Source: a bacterium
Lineage (GTDB): Bacteria; UBA9089; UBA9088
Reading direction: 5' to 3'
Assembly: GCA_040756715.1 (NCBI GenBank)
Contig: JBFLYE010000053.1
Location: 1 to 5,618, forward strand
DNA length: 5,618 bases
This document shows, piece after piece, positions 5,610 through 5,618 of this stretch (its first letter is position 1; each line of letters begins with the position of its first letter). The translations under genes were made by a program, and so were the position numbers. The notes beneath the pieces were generated by a model. That model searched no databases. It was given only the letters and a program-made list of their open reading frames with translations, and had not been told where the DNA came from.

Positions 5610-5618
5610 ATTTCGGAT
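5606..5618 (+). CDS. Possible 5' end of the next gene (gatA expected), cut by the window edge
   Basis: GTG at 5606-5608 overlaps the gatC stop (GTGA) and opens a frame reading M-N-F-G before the window ends. AGGTGAT (5596-5602) complements the extended 16S anti-SD, and its GG lies 7 nt before the GTG, the same spacing as at gatC. gatA commonly follows gatC, but four codons cannot identify a protein. Confidence 0.35.

Overview
The window comes from a low-GC bacterium (roughly one-third G+C by eye). Bacterial hallmarks are ProA, NadD, GatC and TsaC, sigma70-type promoter hexamers and one textbook Shine-Dalgarno site. A bacterial lineage cannot be named from this stretch. The mixture of leaderless-looking starts, short tandem oligonucleotide repeats and a BioD-like/DRTGG protein beside a DUF362 protein would suit an uncultivated lineage, but that is an impression.

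Layout: two transcription units diverge from an intergenic region at about 2209-2430. The leftward unit (minus strand) is proA (glutamate-5-semialdehyde dehydrogenase, proline synthesis), then a decayed gene remnant, then nadD (NAD synthesis). It ends in a 117-bp AT-rich quasi-palindrome made of TTTTGAA-like heptads. The rightward unit (plus strand) is a BioD-like/DRTGG P-loop protein, a DUF362 protein, a small exported protein of unknown function, tsaC (tRNA t6A synthesis), gatC (tRNA-dependent amidotransferase subunit) and, in the last 13 bases, the probable start of another gene, likely gatA. From DUF362 onward the plus-strand genes overlap by 4, 7, 19 and possibly 4 nt, which points to a translationally coupled operon.

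The divergent intergenic region holds two good facing-away promoters. Their predicted transcription starts lie at or within about 5 nt of the start codons, so both mRNAs may be leaderless. Between the promoters sits a 63-bp inverted repeat with 29-nt arms, lying outside both predicted transcripts.

The most notable points are repeat-related. A TTTTGAC heptad array lies inside the nadD reading frame and codes for a Lys/Ser/Gln-rich loop. A related repeat supplies nadD's stop codon. An 8-bp tandem repeat runs directly into the DUF362 start codon. In addition, the proA-nadD spacer is a pseudogene that has lost its 5' part and carries an internal frameshift. I found no complete new system (no CRISPR, transposase, defence or phage genes); most of the window is housekeeping metabolism and tRNA biology.
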